Positions 1 through 5,857 of a DNA stretch of 6,368 bases are shown here, piece by piece. Source of the DNA: Desulfuromonadales bacterium (GTDB lineage Bacteria > Desulfobacterota > Desulfuromonadia > Desulfuromonadales > BM103); contig JAOUDB010000159.1 in the NCBI GenBank assembly GCA_029859485.1, positions 1 to 6,368 of the forward strand. Direction: 5' to 3'. The translations under genes were made by a program, and so were the position numbers. Within the stretch, counting starts at the first letter, position 1. Every line of letters begins with the position of its first letter. The notes below the pieces were generated by a model that saw nothing but the letters and a program-made list of their open reading frames with translations, made no database searches and was not told the origin of the DNA.

Positions 1-1
1 A

Positions 2-700
2 TCCCTGAACGAGACACAGGTCCCAACGCAACCGATAGTTCCTACGGAGCAAATAGTGCCTACGGAGCAAATAGTGCCTACGGAGCAGATAGTGCCTACG
101 GAGCAAATAGTGCCTACGGAGCAAATAGTGCCTACGGAGCAAATAGTGCCTACGGAGCAAATAGTGCCTACGGAGCAAATAGTGCCTACGGAGCAAATAG
201 TGCCACCCGTTGAAGCCGTTCCACTCGAAGTACTTTCTGAACAGGTGGAAATCGGTGCGCCCATCGTTTTGCCGATGCCCGAAAAAGGCCCTGCTGTCAT
301 TAACTTTTCCGGGCCAAAAGAGGTTAAAAAAGGTTCTGAGTTTTCTCTTGCCGTACAAGTCAAAGACGTAGAGAAACTTTACAGCGCACCTCTTTTTGTC
401 AAATATGATCCGGCTAGTCTCGAGCTGATGAGTCTCAATGAGGGGGGCTTCCTCAAGCAAGATGGCCAGTCCACGGTTTTTTCCAGCAGCCCTAATCGCA
501 CTACGGGGCAGGTTATTGTCGGTTACAAACAGGGAACCGGCGGTAAGGGCGCTTCAGGGGAGGGGGTTTTATTTAACCTGAACTTCAAAGCTCTCGCAGA
601 GGGTGAGACAACGCTTGAAGTGAATCGCGTCAATTTCCGTAACCCGGAAGGTGTCCGGCTGCAGGTTGCTCCTGAGACGGTCACAATAGAGATCCGTTGA
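2..700 (+). CDS. Cohesin-domain protein, C-terminal part (probable secretin-type component of a type II secretion-like system)
   Basis: The gene is cut by the window start; 232 residues are visible, reading SLNETQVPTQPIV and then nine PTEQIV repeats (41-202). After a short Pro/Glu/Val-rich stretch comes a beta-rich domain of about 135 residues (about 290-697). It resembles a type I cohesin: a VNFSGP-like opening, a KKGSEFSLAVQV strand, the FVKYDPASLELMSL strand, a central glycine-rich GTGGKGASGEG loop, and FNLNFKALAEGETTLEV near the end. In Deltaproteobacteria, cohesin modules occur at the C-terminus of GspD-like secretins, with a linker between. The two pseudopilin genes directly downstream fit that role, which would place the protein in the outer membrane or periplasm. 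The secretin part is not in view, so that assignment is inference; a free-standing cohesin lipoprotein is the main alternative. A GTG at 56 lies inside the repeat array and is unlikely to be the true start, since the frame is open to the window edge. The TGA stop overlaps the next gene by 4 bases. Confidence 0.72.
   Translation, partial: SLNETQVPTQPIVPTEQIVPTEQIVPTEQIVPTEQIVPTEQIVPTEQIVPTEQIVPTEQIVPTEQIVPPVEAVPLEVLSEQVEIGAPIVLPMPEKGPAVINFSGPKEVKKGSEFSLAVQVKDVEKLYSAPLFVKYDPASLELMSLNEGGFLKQDGQSTVFSSSPNRTTGQVIVGYKQGTGGKGASGEGVLFNLNFKALAEGETTLEVNRVNFRNPEGVRLQVAPETVTIEIR
41..202 (+). repeat. Coding minisatellite: nine tandem 18-bp units (PTEQIV)
   Basis: Nine head-to-tail copies of cctacggagcaaatagtg begin at 41, 59, 77, 95, 113, 131, 149, 167 and 185. 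Eight are identical. The third differs by one synonymous change at 88 (CAG instead of CAA). A degenerate unit reading PTQPIV lies just before (23-40), and degenerate units reading PPVEAV and PLEVL follow (203-235). The 18-bp length keeps the reading frame, so gain or loss of copies would change linker length without breaking the protein. The near identity at the nucleotide level implies recent expansion or homogenisation by slippage or recombination. Confidence 0.97.
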
Positions 701-1194
701 TTCTGTCGCGCTACATATCGAAGGCCAAGGGACAACGTGGCCTGACGCTCCTGGAGATGATTATTGCTCTGGCGATTCTGGCTGTTCTCGCCACGGTGGT
801 TGTACCGATGGCCGAAGTCACAGCGATGCGTGGCAAAGAATTGGAACTGAGGCGCTCTTTGCGCGAAATTCGTACCGCGATTGATCATTACAAGGCTGAT
901 TTTGATAAGGCTGTAGAAGAAAAAAAGATTATTGCTGCGATCGACGAAACCGGCTATCCGGAGGACCTTGAGTCTCTTTTGGAAGGCGACGATTGGGGCG
1001 GTCTCTACCCTTATAAACGCAAATATCTGCGGCGTTTGCCGAAAGACCCTTTCGACGAGTATGATGAGGGCTGGGGGTTGCGTTCATACAAGGACGACCC
1101 GGATTCGACTTTTTACAGTGGTGACGATATTTACGATGTTTATTCCCAGAGTCAGAGAATGGCCCTGGATGGTACACCTTACAACACGTGGTGA
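697..1194 (+). CDS. GspG-like type II secretion pseudopilin (first of a tandem pair)
   Basis: A 165-residue prepilin-like protein. The leader is 15 residues and ends KGQRG; cleavage and N-methylation by prepilin peptidase are expected before Leu16. Glu20 is the conserved Glu5 of the mature protein, and a hydrophobic helix (LTLLEMIIALAILAVLATVVVP, interrupted here only by its Glu) runs to about residue 37. The C-terminal globular part carries KYLRRLPKDPF (109-119) and ends with DVYSQSQ then ALDGTPYNTW. Mature pseudopilins insert in the inner membrane and assemble into a short periplasmic pseudopilus that pushes substrates through the secretin. The start is TTG at 697: there is an in-frame stop at 673, no earlier ATG or GTG, and TTGA overlaps the upstream stop, which suggests translational coupling. 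AGAG at 688-691 is a modest ribosome binding site. It resembles the atypical pseudopilins near ftsEX in Geobacter (OxpG-type), but this is from memory. Confidence 0.88.
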   Translation: MILSRYISKAKGQRGLTLLEMIIALAILAVLATVVVPMAEVTAMRGKELELRRSLREIRTAIDHYKADFDKAVEEKKIIAAIDETGYPEDLESLLEGDDWGGLYPYKRKYLRRLPKDPFDEYDEGWGLRSYKDDPDSTFYSGDDIYDVYSQSQRMALDGTPYNTW

Positions 1195-1199
1195 AACGC

Positions 1200-1607
1200 A
1201 TGAGCTTGCAAGATAAAAAAAGATCACAGCGGGGTTTTACGCTGATCGAGTTGCTGATCGTCATGTCCATCATCGGCATCCTGGCCAGCATTGTGGTGCC
1301 GAGCTACCAGCGCAACCTGATAAAGGCCCGCGAAGCAGTACTGATGGAAGACCTCCACCAGATGCGTCGTGCTATCGATGCTTATTTCGCCGATAACATC
1401 AAATATCCCGAGTCGCTCGAGGACCTGGTCGCCAGTAAATACCTGCGTGACATACCTCGTGACCCCTTCACTAAGGAAACCGATACCTGGGAAGAGGTTG
1501 CACCGACCCCTTCCATTGAGGGTGAGTTTGCAGAGGGGGGGCTGGAAGATGTACACAGCGGCAGCGACCTGATCGGGCTGAACGGTATTCCTTACCGGGA
1601 TTGGTAG
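1200..1607 (+). CDS. GspG-like type II secretion pseudopilin (second of a tandem pair)
   Basis: A 135-residue prepilin-like protein counted from ATG 1200. The leader MSLQDKKRSQRG is followed by the typical FTLIELLIVMSIIGILAS helix; cleavage is expected after Gly12 and Glu17 is mature Glu5. The C-terminal domain has KYLRDIPRDPF (80-90), a Trp at 97, and ends DVHSGSDLIGLNGIPYRDW. This matches the spacing of the C-terminal signature in the preceding gene, so the two are paralogs. It is the more canonical major-pseudopilin (GspG) sequence of the pair. ATG 1200 was chosen because GGTGA (1190-1194) sits 5 bases upstream. GTG at 1191, which overlaps the previous TGA by 4 bases, and GTG at 1188 are in-frame alternatives that would add 3 or 4 residues (the 1188 start gives 139 residues). 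It is probably co-transcribed with the two genes before it and is the last of that operon. Confidence 0.88.
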   Translation: MSLQDKKRSQRGFTLIELLIVMSIIGILASIVVPSYQRNLIKAREAVLMEDLHQMRRAIDAYFADNIKYPESLEDLVASKYLRDIPRDPFTKETDTWEEVAPTPSIEGEFAEGGLEDVHSGSDLIGLNGIPYRDW

Positions 1608-1652
1608 ACACCAGGTTCTAGACTCTGTCAGAAACTGTCATTATGTGACTGG

Positions 1653-1685
1653 GCCTGACTCTGTTCCCTTTGGTTCTCGTCAGGC
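1653..1685 (+). promoter_or_regulatory. Possible antiterminator pairing upstream of ftsE
   Basis: GCCTGAC (1653-1659) is perfectly complementary to GTCAGGC (1679-1685), across a 19-base loop. The 3' arm is the same sequence that forms the left arm of the short terminator-like hairpin at 1681-1693, so the two structures exclude each other. A further GTCAG at 1627-1631 could pair with CTGAC at 1655-1659. The arrangement resembles transcription attenuation, but the stems are short and no leader peptide or ligand-binding fold was recognised. Function is inference only. Confidence 0.25.
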
Positions 1686-1701
1686 TCAGCCTGTCATTTT
1701 T
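1679..1701 (+). terminator. Small intrinsic terminator-like hairpin between the pseudopilin and ftsE genes
   Basis: CAGGC (1681-1685) pairs with GCCTG (1689-1693) around a 3-base TCA loop. A G-C pair lies outside a T-T mismatch (1679/1695). The stem is followed by A and five Ts (1697-1701) and then further A/T-rich sequence. The position, about 70 bases after the last pseudopilin stop, suits an end for the secretion operon. The five-pair core stem is short, so it may terminate only partially. Confidence 0.45.
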
Positions 1702-1727
1702 AATTCTATATTTACAGATGCAGGATT

Positions 1728-2429
1728 ATGATTCAGCTCTTTAATGTCTGCAAGGCATACCAGCGTGATCAGAACGCCCTGAGCGATGTCACTCTCAAGG
1801 TCGAGAAGGGTGAATTCGTTTATCTGACCGGGCCCTCTGGTGCGGGTAAGTCCACCCTGCTCAAACTCCTCTACTGTGCTGAACGCCCTACGCGTGGACA
1901 AATCCTTGTGAACGGGCGCAATATCACCCGTTATGGGCCTGCTCGTATCCCTTATCTTAGGCGCAATCTCGGTATCATCTTCCAGGATTTCAAATTACTG
2001 AAACGACGTACTGTCTTTGAAAATGTCGCTTTTCCTTTAGAGGTTCAGGGTCGCAAGCGATTTGAAATCAGCAAGAAGGTCTACCAGGCCCTGAAAAGCG
2101 TTGGGCTTGAACATCGCCTCAATCATTACCCTTTACAACTCTCTGGTGGAGAACAGCAACGGGTAGCTGTCGCACGGGCCTTGGTGGTTGATCCACTGAT
2201 CCTGTTGGCGGACGAGCCGACAGGGAACCTTGACCCGGAAGTGACTCTTGATATCATGGGTCTCTTCAAAGGGGCGAATGCCCGCGGCACAACCATTATT
2301 ATGGCGACACATGATCGCAGCTTGATTCGTGAGTTCCCCAGACGGATTGTTTCGCTGGATGCGGGTCGTCTTGCCAACGATGATTTGCCACTCTTTCGTG
2401 GCACTGCTGTTAAAGCGGGGCAATCCTGA
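1728..2429 (+). CDS. ftsE: Cell division ATP-binding protein FtsE
   Basis: A 233-residue ABC ATPase, the usual length for FtsE. Visible motifs are Walker A GPSGAGKS (35-42), the Q-loop Gln86 in FQDFKLL, the signature LSGGE (138-142), Walker B LILLADE (157-163, with Asp162 and Glu163), the D-loop GNLD (166-169) and the switch His195 in MATHD. The opening MIQLFNVCKAYQ and the stretches YLRRNLGIIFQD and TVFENVAFPL are characteristic of FtsE rather than LolD or MacB. FtsE dimerises on the inner face of the membrane with FtsX, and its ATP cycle drives FtsX to activate peptidoglycan hydrolysis at the septum or during elongation. ATG 1728 follows AGGA (1722-1725) closely. It is the first gene of a five-gene cluster, with a 120-base gap upstream; its stop overlaps ftsX by one base (TGATG). 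Confidence 0.95.
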   Translation: MIQLFNVCKAYQRDQNALSDVTLKVEKGEFVYLTGPSGAGKSTLLKLLYCAERPTRGQILVNGRNITRYGPARIPYLRRNLGIIFQDFKLLKRRTVFENVAFPLEVQGRKRFEISKKVYQALKSVGLEHRLNHYPLQLSGGEQQRVAVARALVVDPLILLADEPTGNLDPEVTLDIMGLFKGANARGTTIIMATHDRSLIREFPRRIVSLDAGRLANDDLPLFRGTAVKAGQS

Positions 2430-3334
2430 TGCTCTTACGCTCTGGTTATTTCTTGAAACGTGCCTTGCGTAACATGCGGCAAAGCCCTGTGCTGAGTCTG
2501 GCCTCGATAGGCACTGTCGCGGTCGCTCTGGCTCTTTTGGCCTTTTTTACCATCGCCGTTCTGAACGTTCAGCAACTGACCGCTTCATGGGGTGAGAACC
2601 TGGCTGTGGTTGCTTACCTCGAGGATGTCCCGGAACAAAAAGTTGTTAATGGCTGGATCAAAGAGATAGAGAGCTATCCGGAGGTAGGAAAGGTCACCTT
2701 CGTTTCTCGCAAGGCCGCGCTTGAGCGTTTTAGCCAACGACTCGGTGACGATGCGGACCTGATAGAGGGTCTTGGCGAAGATGTCTTGCCTGCCTCCCTG
2801 GAGATCGCTCTTGGTAGAGAGTGGCGCAACAAGTCGTCTTTGACTTCGGTTGTCGAACGATTACGTAAGGATCAGCGCTTTTCTGACCTGCAATATGGCC
2901 AGGGCTGGCTGGAGAAGCTGGAGGCTTTTCTCCTCTTGCTGCGCGTGGCGGGTTCGGCGCTCGGTGGCTTCCTGGTTTTTGCGGCATTGATCATTGTCGC
3001 CAACACGATCAAACTGACTCTCTATGCGCGTCAGGATGAACTCGAGGCAATGGCGATGGTTGGTGGGACGTCACTGTTCATCAAACTGCCTTACCTGGTT
3101 GAGGGTGCACTTCAGGGGCTCCTTGGAGGATTAACCGCACTCGGTTTGAGTTTTCTTATATTTCAGATTATTCTGCAAAAAACCCTGGGCAGTCTGCTGT
3201 TGATCACCGGTATCGACACGATTCATTTCCTGCCGCCTGTCTGGCAAGGTTCGTTGGTGGTTGGGGGCGGGCTCATCGGCTTGATGGGTAGTCTTTTTGC
3301 CTTGCGTAAGTTTGTACGTTTCGGAGTGTCATGA
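2429..3334 (+). CDS. ftsX: Cell division protein FtsX (permease-like partner of FtsE)
   Basis: A 301-residue type VII ABC membrane protein. A basic cytoplasmic N-terminus (FLKRALRNMRQSP) precedes the first membrane helix (about 23-46). A periplasmic domain (about 47-168) follows; in known FtsX proteins this loop binds the hydrolase activator. Three more helices lie at about 171-195, 223-249 and 273-293. The stretch ANTIKLTLYARQDELEAM (191-208) followed by MVGG and PYLVEG is the conserved cytoplasmic coupling region of the family. FtsX transmits the FtsE ATP cycle across the membrane and does not appear to transport a substrate. The gene overlaps ftsE by one base, and its stop overlaps the EnvC-like gene by four (ATGA), so FtsE, FtsX and the EnvC-like protein are probably made together. 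The loop is short and ends in a Gly-Trp-rich segment (YGQGWLEKLEAF) before helix 2, as is typical. Confidence 0.94.
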   Translation: MLLRSGYFLKRALRNMRQSPVLSLASIGTVAVALALLAFFTIAVLNVQQLTASWGENLAVVAYLEDVPEQKVVNGWIKEIESYPEVGKVTFVSRKAALERFSQRLGDDADLIEGLGEDVLPASLEIALGREWRNKSSLTSVVERLRKDQRFSDLQYGQGWLEKLEAFLLLLRVAGSALGGFLVFAALIIVANTIKLTLYARQDELEAMAMVGGTSLFIKLPYLVEGALQGLLGGLTALGLSFLIFQIILQKTLGSLLLITGIDTIHFLPPVWQGSLVVGGGLIGLMGSLFALRKFVRFGVS

Positions 3335-4503
3335 AAAGGCTGCGTGACGCAATCGGCAAGAGGGTTTGTACGCTTTTGTTTGTCGGTCTTGCCGTCTCAT
3401 TTAACCTGTCTCCTGTTGCGGCTGACGACCTGAATGAGAGCAAAGAACGCCTCAATAAGATCCAGAAACAGATCGAAGAGGCTATGCTAGGGCTGCGTAA
3501 CAAAGAGTCGCAAAGCGGCACCCTCTCGGAAGAACTTGCTCGTCTCTCTTCTGAAACGCGCAGAATTGAAAGGCTGACTCAAAAAAGTAACCAGCAACTC
3601 TTAGAGCTTTCTGCTCGCCTGGAAAAACAGCGCCATTCCCTCAAAGAGATTGAACAGCAGCAGGGCCAGACAGAACAACAGATTCGTCAACGTCTCGTGG
3701 TCCTCTACAAAACTGGCGAAGTCGGTTTGATCAAGGCGTTGCTCTCAGAGGCGGAAAGTCCGCGTGAAATTGCCGAAAAGTATGCTTTCTTGTCCAGAAT
3801 GGTCAGACATGATCGTGCCTTGCTCGTTGAATACCGCCAACAATCGGAGTCTCATCGTGTTCTTATGGTTGAGTTAGAAGCTTTGCGTAAAAAGCAAGCC
3901 GCTGTGGTCGACCGCCGCAAAGACGAAAAGGAAGCTCTTCGGAGAGCAAGAAACAGTAAAAAAACTCTGCTGGCTAAAGTGAATCAGGATGCTGACCTGT
4001 TGCAAGGCGTTGTGCAGGAATTAAAGGCCAAGGCCTTGCGTCTTAACGGGCTCGTTAAAAAACTTGAAACAGAGCAGACGCAACCCTATACTGGGTCTTT
4101 GGATGGCCTTTCTTCGCAGAAGGGCCGTTTGTTTTGGCCTGTACCAGGCAAGCTCAGGGTTGGTTTTGGGACCAGCCGTCATGGCGATCTTGGTACGCTC
4201 ATAGAGAGTCATGGCTTCGATATAGAAGCGGCTTCCGGAACCCCTGTGAATGCTGTGGCTACAGGTAGAGTCATCTTTGCCAAACGTCTGCGTGGTTATG
4301 GTAAACTGATGATTGTCGACCATGGAGAAAAGTTTTATACGCTCTATGCTCATGTGGCACGTTTCACAAAGAAGCTTGGAGACATGGTTGCTGCTGAGGA
4401 AGTGATAGCTTTCTCTGGCTTTGAAGGTCGGGATGCCGTCTATTTCGAGATTCGCCAGGGGGGCAAGCCTCTTGATCCATCGAGCTGGTTGAGACCGCGT
4501 TAA
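3331..4503 (+). CDS. envC: EnvC-like murein hydrolase activator (coiled coil plus degenerate LytM/M23 domain)
   Basis: A 390-residue secreted protein. A signal peptide (about 1-31, basic start, hydrophobic core, ending SPVAA) precedes two long Gln/Glu/Lys/Leu-rich coiled coils (about 35-120 and 165-248). The break between them (about 121-160, RLVVLYKTGEVGLIKALLS) is typical of EnvC-type proteins. The C-terminal LytM fold (about 266-390) contains GTPVNAVATGRVIFA, GYGKLMIVDHG, FYTLYAHV and VYFEIR. Compared with active M23 peptidases, the first zinc His is Ser293 (Asp297 of the HxxxD motif is kept), and HxH before FEI is Ala369-Val370-Tyr371; His341 remains. Loss of these residues points to a non-catalytic activator of amidases, as for E. 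coli EnvC, rather than an endopeptidase. The coiled coil would bind the FtsX periplasmic loop, and position directly after ftsX supports this. GGAG (3323-3326) precedes ATG 3331. The amidase partner is not in the window. Confidence 0.88.
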   Translation: MKRLRDAIGKRVCTLLFVGLAVSFNLSPVAADDLNESKERLNKIQKQIEEAMLGLRNKESQSGTLSEELARLSSETRRIERLTQKSNQQLLELSARLEKQRHSLKEIEQQQGQTEQQIRQRLVVLYKTGEVGLIKALLSEAESPREIAEKYAFLSRMVRHDRALLVEYRQQSESHRVLMVELEALRKKQAAVVDRRKDEKEALRRARNSKKTLLAKVNQDADLLQGVVQELKAKALRLNGLVKKLETEQTQPYTGSLDGLSSQKGRLFWPVPGKLRVGFGTSRHGDLGTLIESHGFDIEAASGTPVNAVATGRVIFAKRLRGYGKLMIVDHGEKFYTLYAHVARFTKKLGDMVAAEEVIAFSGFEGRDAVYFEIRQGGKPLDPSSWLRPR

Positions 4504-4508
4504 TATCT

Positions 4509-4514
4509 GGAGGG
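4509..4514 (+). promoter_or_regulatory. Strong Shine-Dalgarno site of ctpA
   Basis: GGAGGG lies 4 bases before ATG 4519, in the 15-base gap after the EnvC-like stop. It is the best ribosome binding site in the window and fixes the ctpA start. It suggests ctpA is translated independently rather than by coupling to the gene before. Confidence 0.8.
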
Positions 4515-4518
4515 AAAC

Positions 4519-5820
4519 ATGCGTCAAAATAAACGACCAATTCTTCTGCTGACCAGCGTTCTTGTGCTGTTGTTTGGTCTTCTCTTGTTCGGTCGTATTG
4601 ATGTGCGTCAGGCCGATGCCGCGACAGACTACCAGGAGCTGCAGTTGTTTACGGACGTGCTGACGATCGTCAAGCGTAGCTACGTGGAAGAGGTGACAAT
4701 CAAGGACCTGGTTTATGGTGCAATCGATGGGATGCTCGCTTCACTCGATCCTCATTCAGGCTTCATGTCTCCGGATATTTACAAGGAGATGAAGGTTGAC
4801 ACCCGTGGCGAGTTTGGGGGCCTTGGTATTGAAATATCTCAACGAGACGGGATACTGACCATCGTTTCGCCTATTGAAGACACGCCCGCTTCACGTGCCG
4901 GTTTACAGGCCGGCGACCATATCCTGAAAATTGAAGATGAGTATACAAAGGATATGGAAATCATGGAGGCTGTGCAGCTCATGCGTGGCAAACCAGGGAC
5001 TTCAATTTCTATTACAATCATGCGGTCAGATTTTGAGAAGCCTCAGCCTTTTATCCTTGAACGTGAAGTCATCAAGGTCAAGAGTGTAAAATCAAGGACT
5101 CTCGAAAATGGCTTTGGTTATGTCCGTCTGGCCCAGTTCCAGGAACGCTCCGGCGAGGATCTTAGCAAAGCCCTGGACAGGTTGCGGAACGAAAATGACG
5201 GTTCCTTAAAGGGGCTGGTGCTGGATCTTCGCAACAACCCCGGCGGTCTTCTGGACCAGGCTGTTGAAGTGAGTGATAAGTTCATCACTGAAGGTTTGAT
5301 CGTTTATACCAAGGGACGCGAAGACGATGCGCAGATGGAGTTTTCAGCTTTGCGTAGCGGCACCGAACCTGATTACCCAATGGTTGTTCTTATAAACGGT
5401 GGCAGTGCCAGTGCTTCGGAGATTGTCGCAGGAGCCCTGCAGGATCAAGGTCGTGCGGTGATTATGGGGACGCAAAGTTTTGGCAAAGGTTCGGTACAAA
5501 CGATCATTCCGCTGAGTGATGAATCTGGTCTGCGTCTGACGACTGCGAAATATTACACGCCGAACGGGACTTCGATTCAGGCCCGGGGCATTGTTCCTGA
5601 CATCGAAGTGATCCAGAGCGAAGTGAAAAACGTTAGAGATATGAGTCATTTCCGGGAAAAGGATTTGAAGAATCATTTCAATACAGAAACTAATGGCGAC
5701 GACGCCCCCCAAGAGGAAGAGACTCTCCTCGATGAAGAAACCCGCAAAGACTTTCAATTGATGCGTGCCCTTGACCTGCTTAAAGGCTGGACGATTTTCC
5801 AGGGTTTGAAAGCAGCCTGA
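4519..5820 (+). CDS. ctpA: Carboxy-terminal processing serine protease CtpA (S41 family)
   Basis: A 433-residue periplasmic S41A protease. The N-terminal hydrophobic segment (8-25) is a signal peptide or anchor, with possible cleavage near QADA (34). A short N-terminal domain includes the family motif GAIDGMLASLDPHSGFM (67-83). A PDZ domain (about 92-170) follows, with GEFGGLGIEI as its opening and SPIEDTPASRAGLQAGD as its core. The protease core contains FGYVRLAQF and VLDLRNNPGG. The catalytic set is complete: Ser298 in GSASASEI, Lys323 in FGKGSVQT (25 residues on, as in known Ctp proteases) and Gln327. The Asp/Glu-rich C-terminal tail after about residue 365 is variable in the family. Ctp proteases cleave near protein C-termini; in Pseudomonas aeruginosa, CtpA degrades peptidoglycan hydrolases. 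Its place next to an EnvC-like gene suggests a role in limiting cell-wall hydrolysis here; the actual substrate is inference. Confidence 0.93.
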   Translation: MRQNKRPILLLTSVLVLLFGLLLFGRIDVRQADAATDYQELQLFTDVLTIVKRSYVEEVTIKDLVYGAIDGMLASLDPHSGFMSPDIYKEMKVDTRGEFGGLGIEISQRDGILTIVSPIEDTPASRAGLQAGDHILKIEDEYTKDMEIMEAVQLMRGKPGTSISITIMRSDFEKPQPFILEREVIKVKSVKSRTLENGFGYVRLAQFQERSGEDLSKALDRLRNENDGSLKGLVLDLRNNPGGLLDQAVEVSDKFITEGLIVYTKGREDDAQMEFSALRSGTEPDYPMVVLINGGSASASEIVAGALQDQGRAVIMGTQSFGKGSVQTIIPLSDESGLRLTTAKYYTPNGTSIQARGIVPDIEVIQSEVKNVRDMSHFREKDLKNHFNTETNGDDAPQEEETLLDEETRKDFQLMRALDLLKGWTIFQGLKAA

Positions 5821-5857
5821 ATCGACCCTTTATCGGTCTAACCAAGAAGAGTTGTCG

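Noticed and set aside
41..202. Regular repeats that might be read as a CRISPR array or a regulatory iteron block
   Set aside because: Units are directly adjacent with no spacers, and the period of 18 keeps an open frame encoding PTEQIV repeats within a larger protein.
1707..1712. TATATT as a -10 box for an ftsE promoter
   Set aside because: No acceptable -35 box lies 16-18 bases upstream; the nearest partial match (CTGTCA at 1691) is only 10 bases away.
4021..4527. Minus-strand open frame of 168 codons opposite the EnvC-like and ctpA start
   Set aside because: It lies entirely over well-supported plus-strand genes; its protein shows no recognisable motif and its composition fits a shadow frame.
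5344..5757. Minus-strand open frame of 137 codons opposite ctpA
   Set aside because: It overlaps the catalytic core of ctpA on the other strand and has no coherent domain.
5824..5838. Small inverted repeat GACC/GGTC in the gap after ctpA as a terminator
   Set aside because: The stem is only four pairs with a seven-base loop and no T tract follows.
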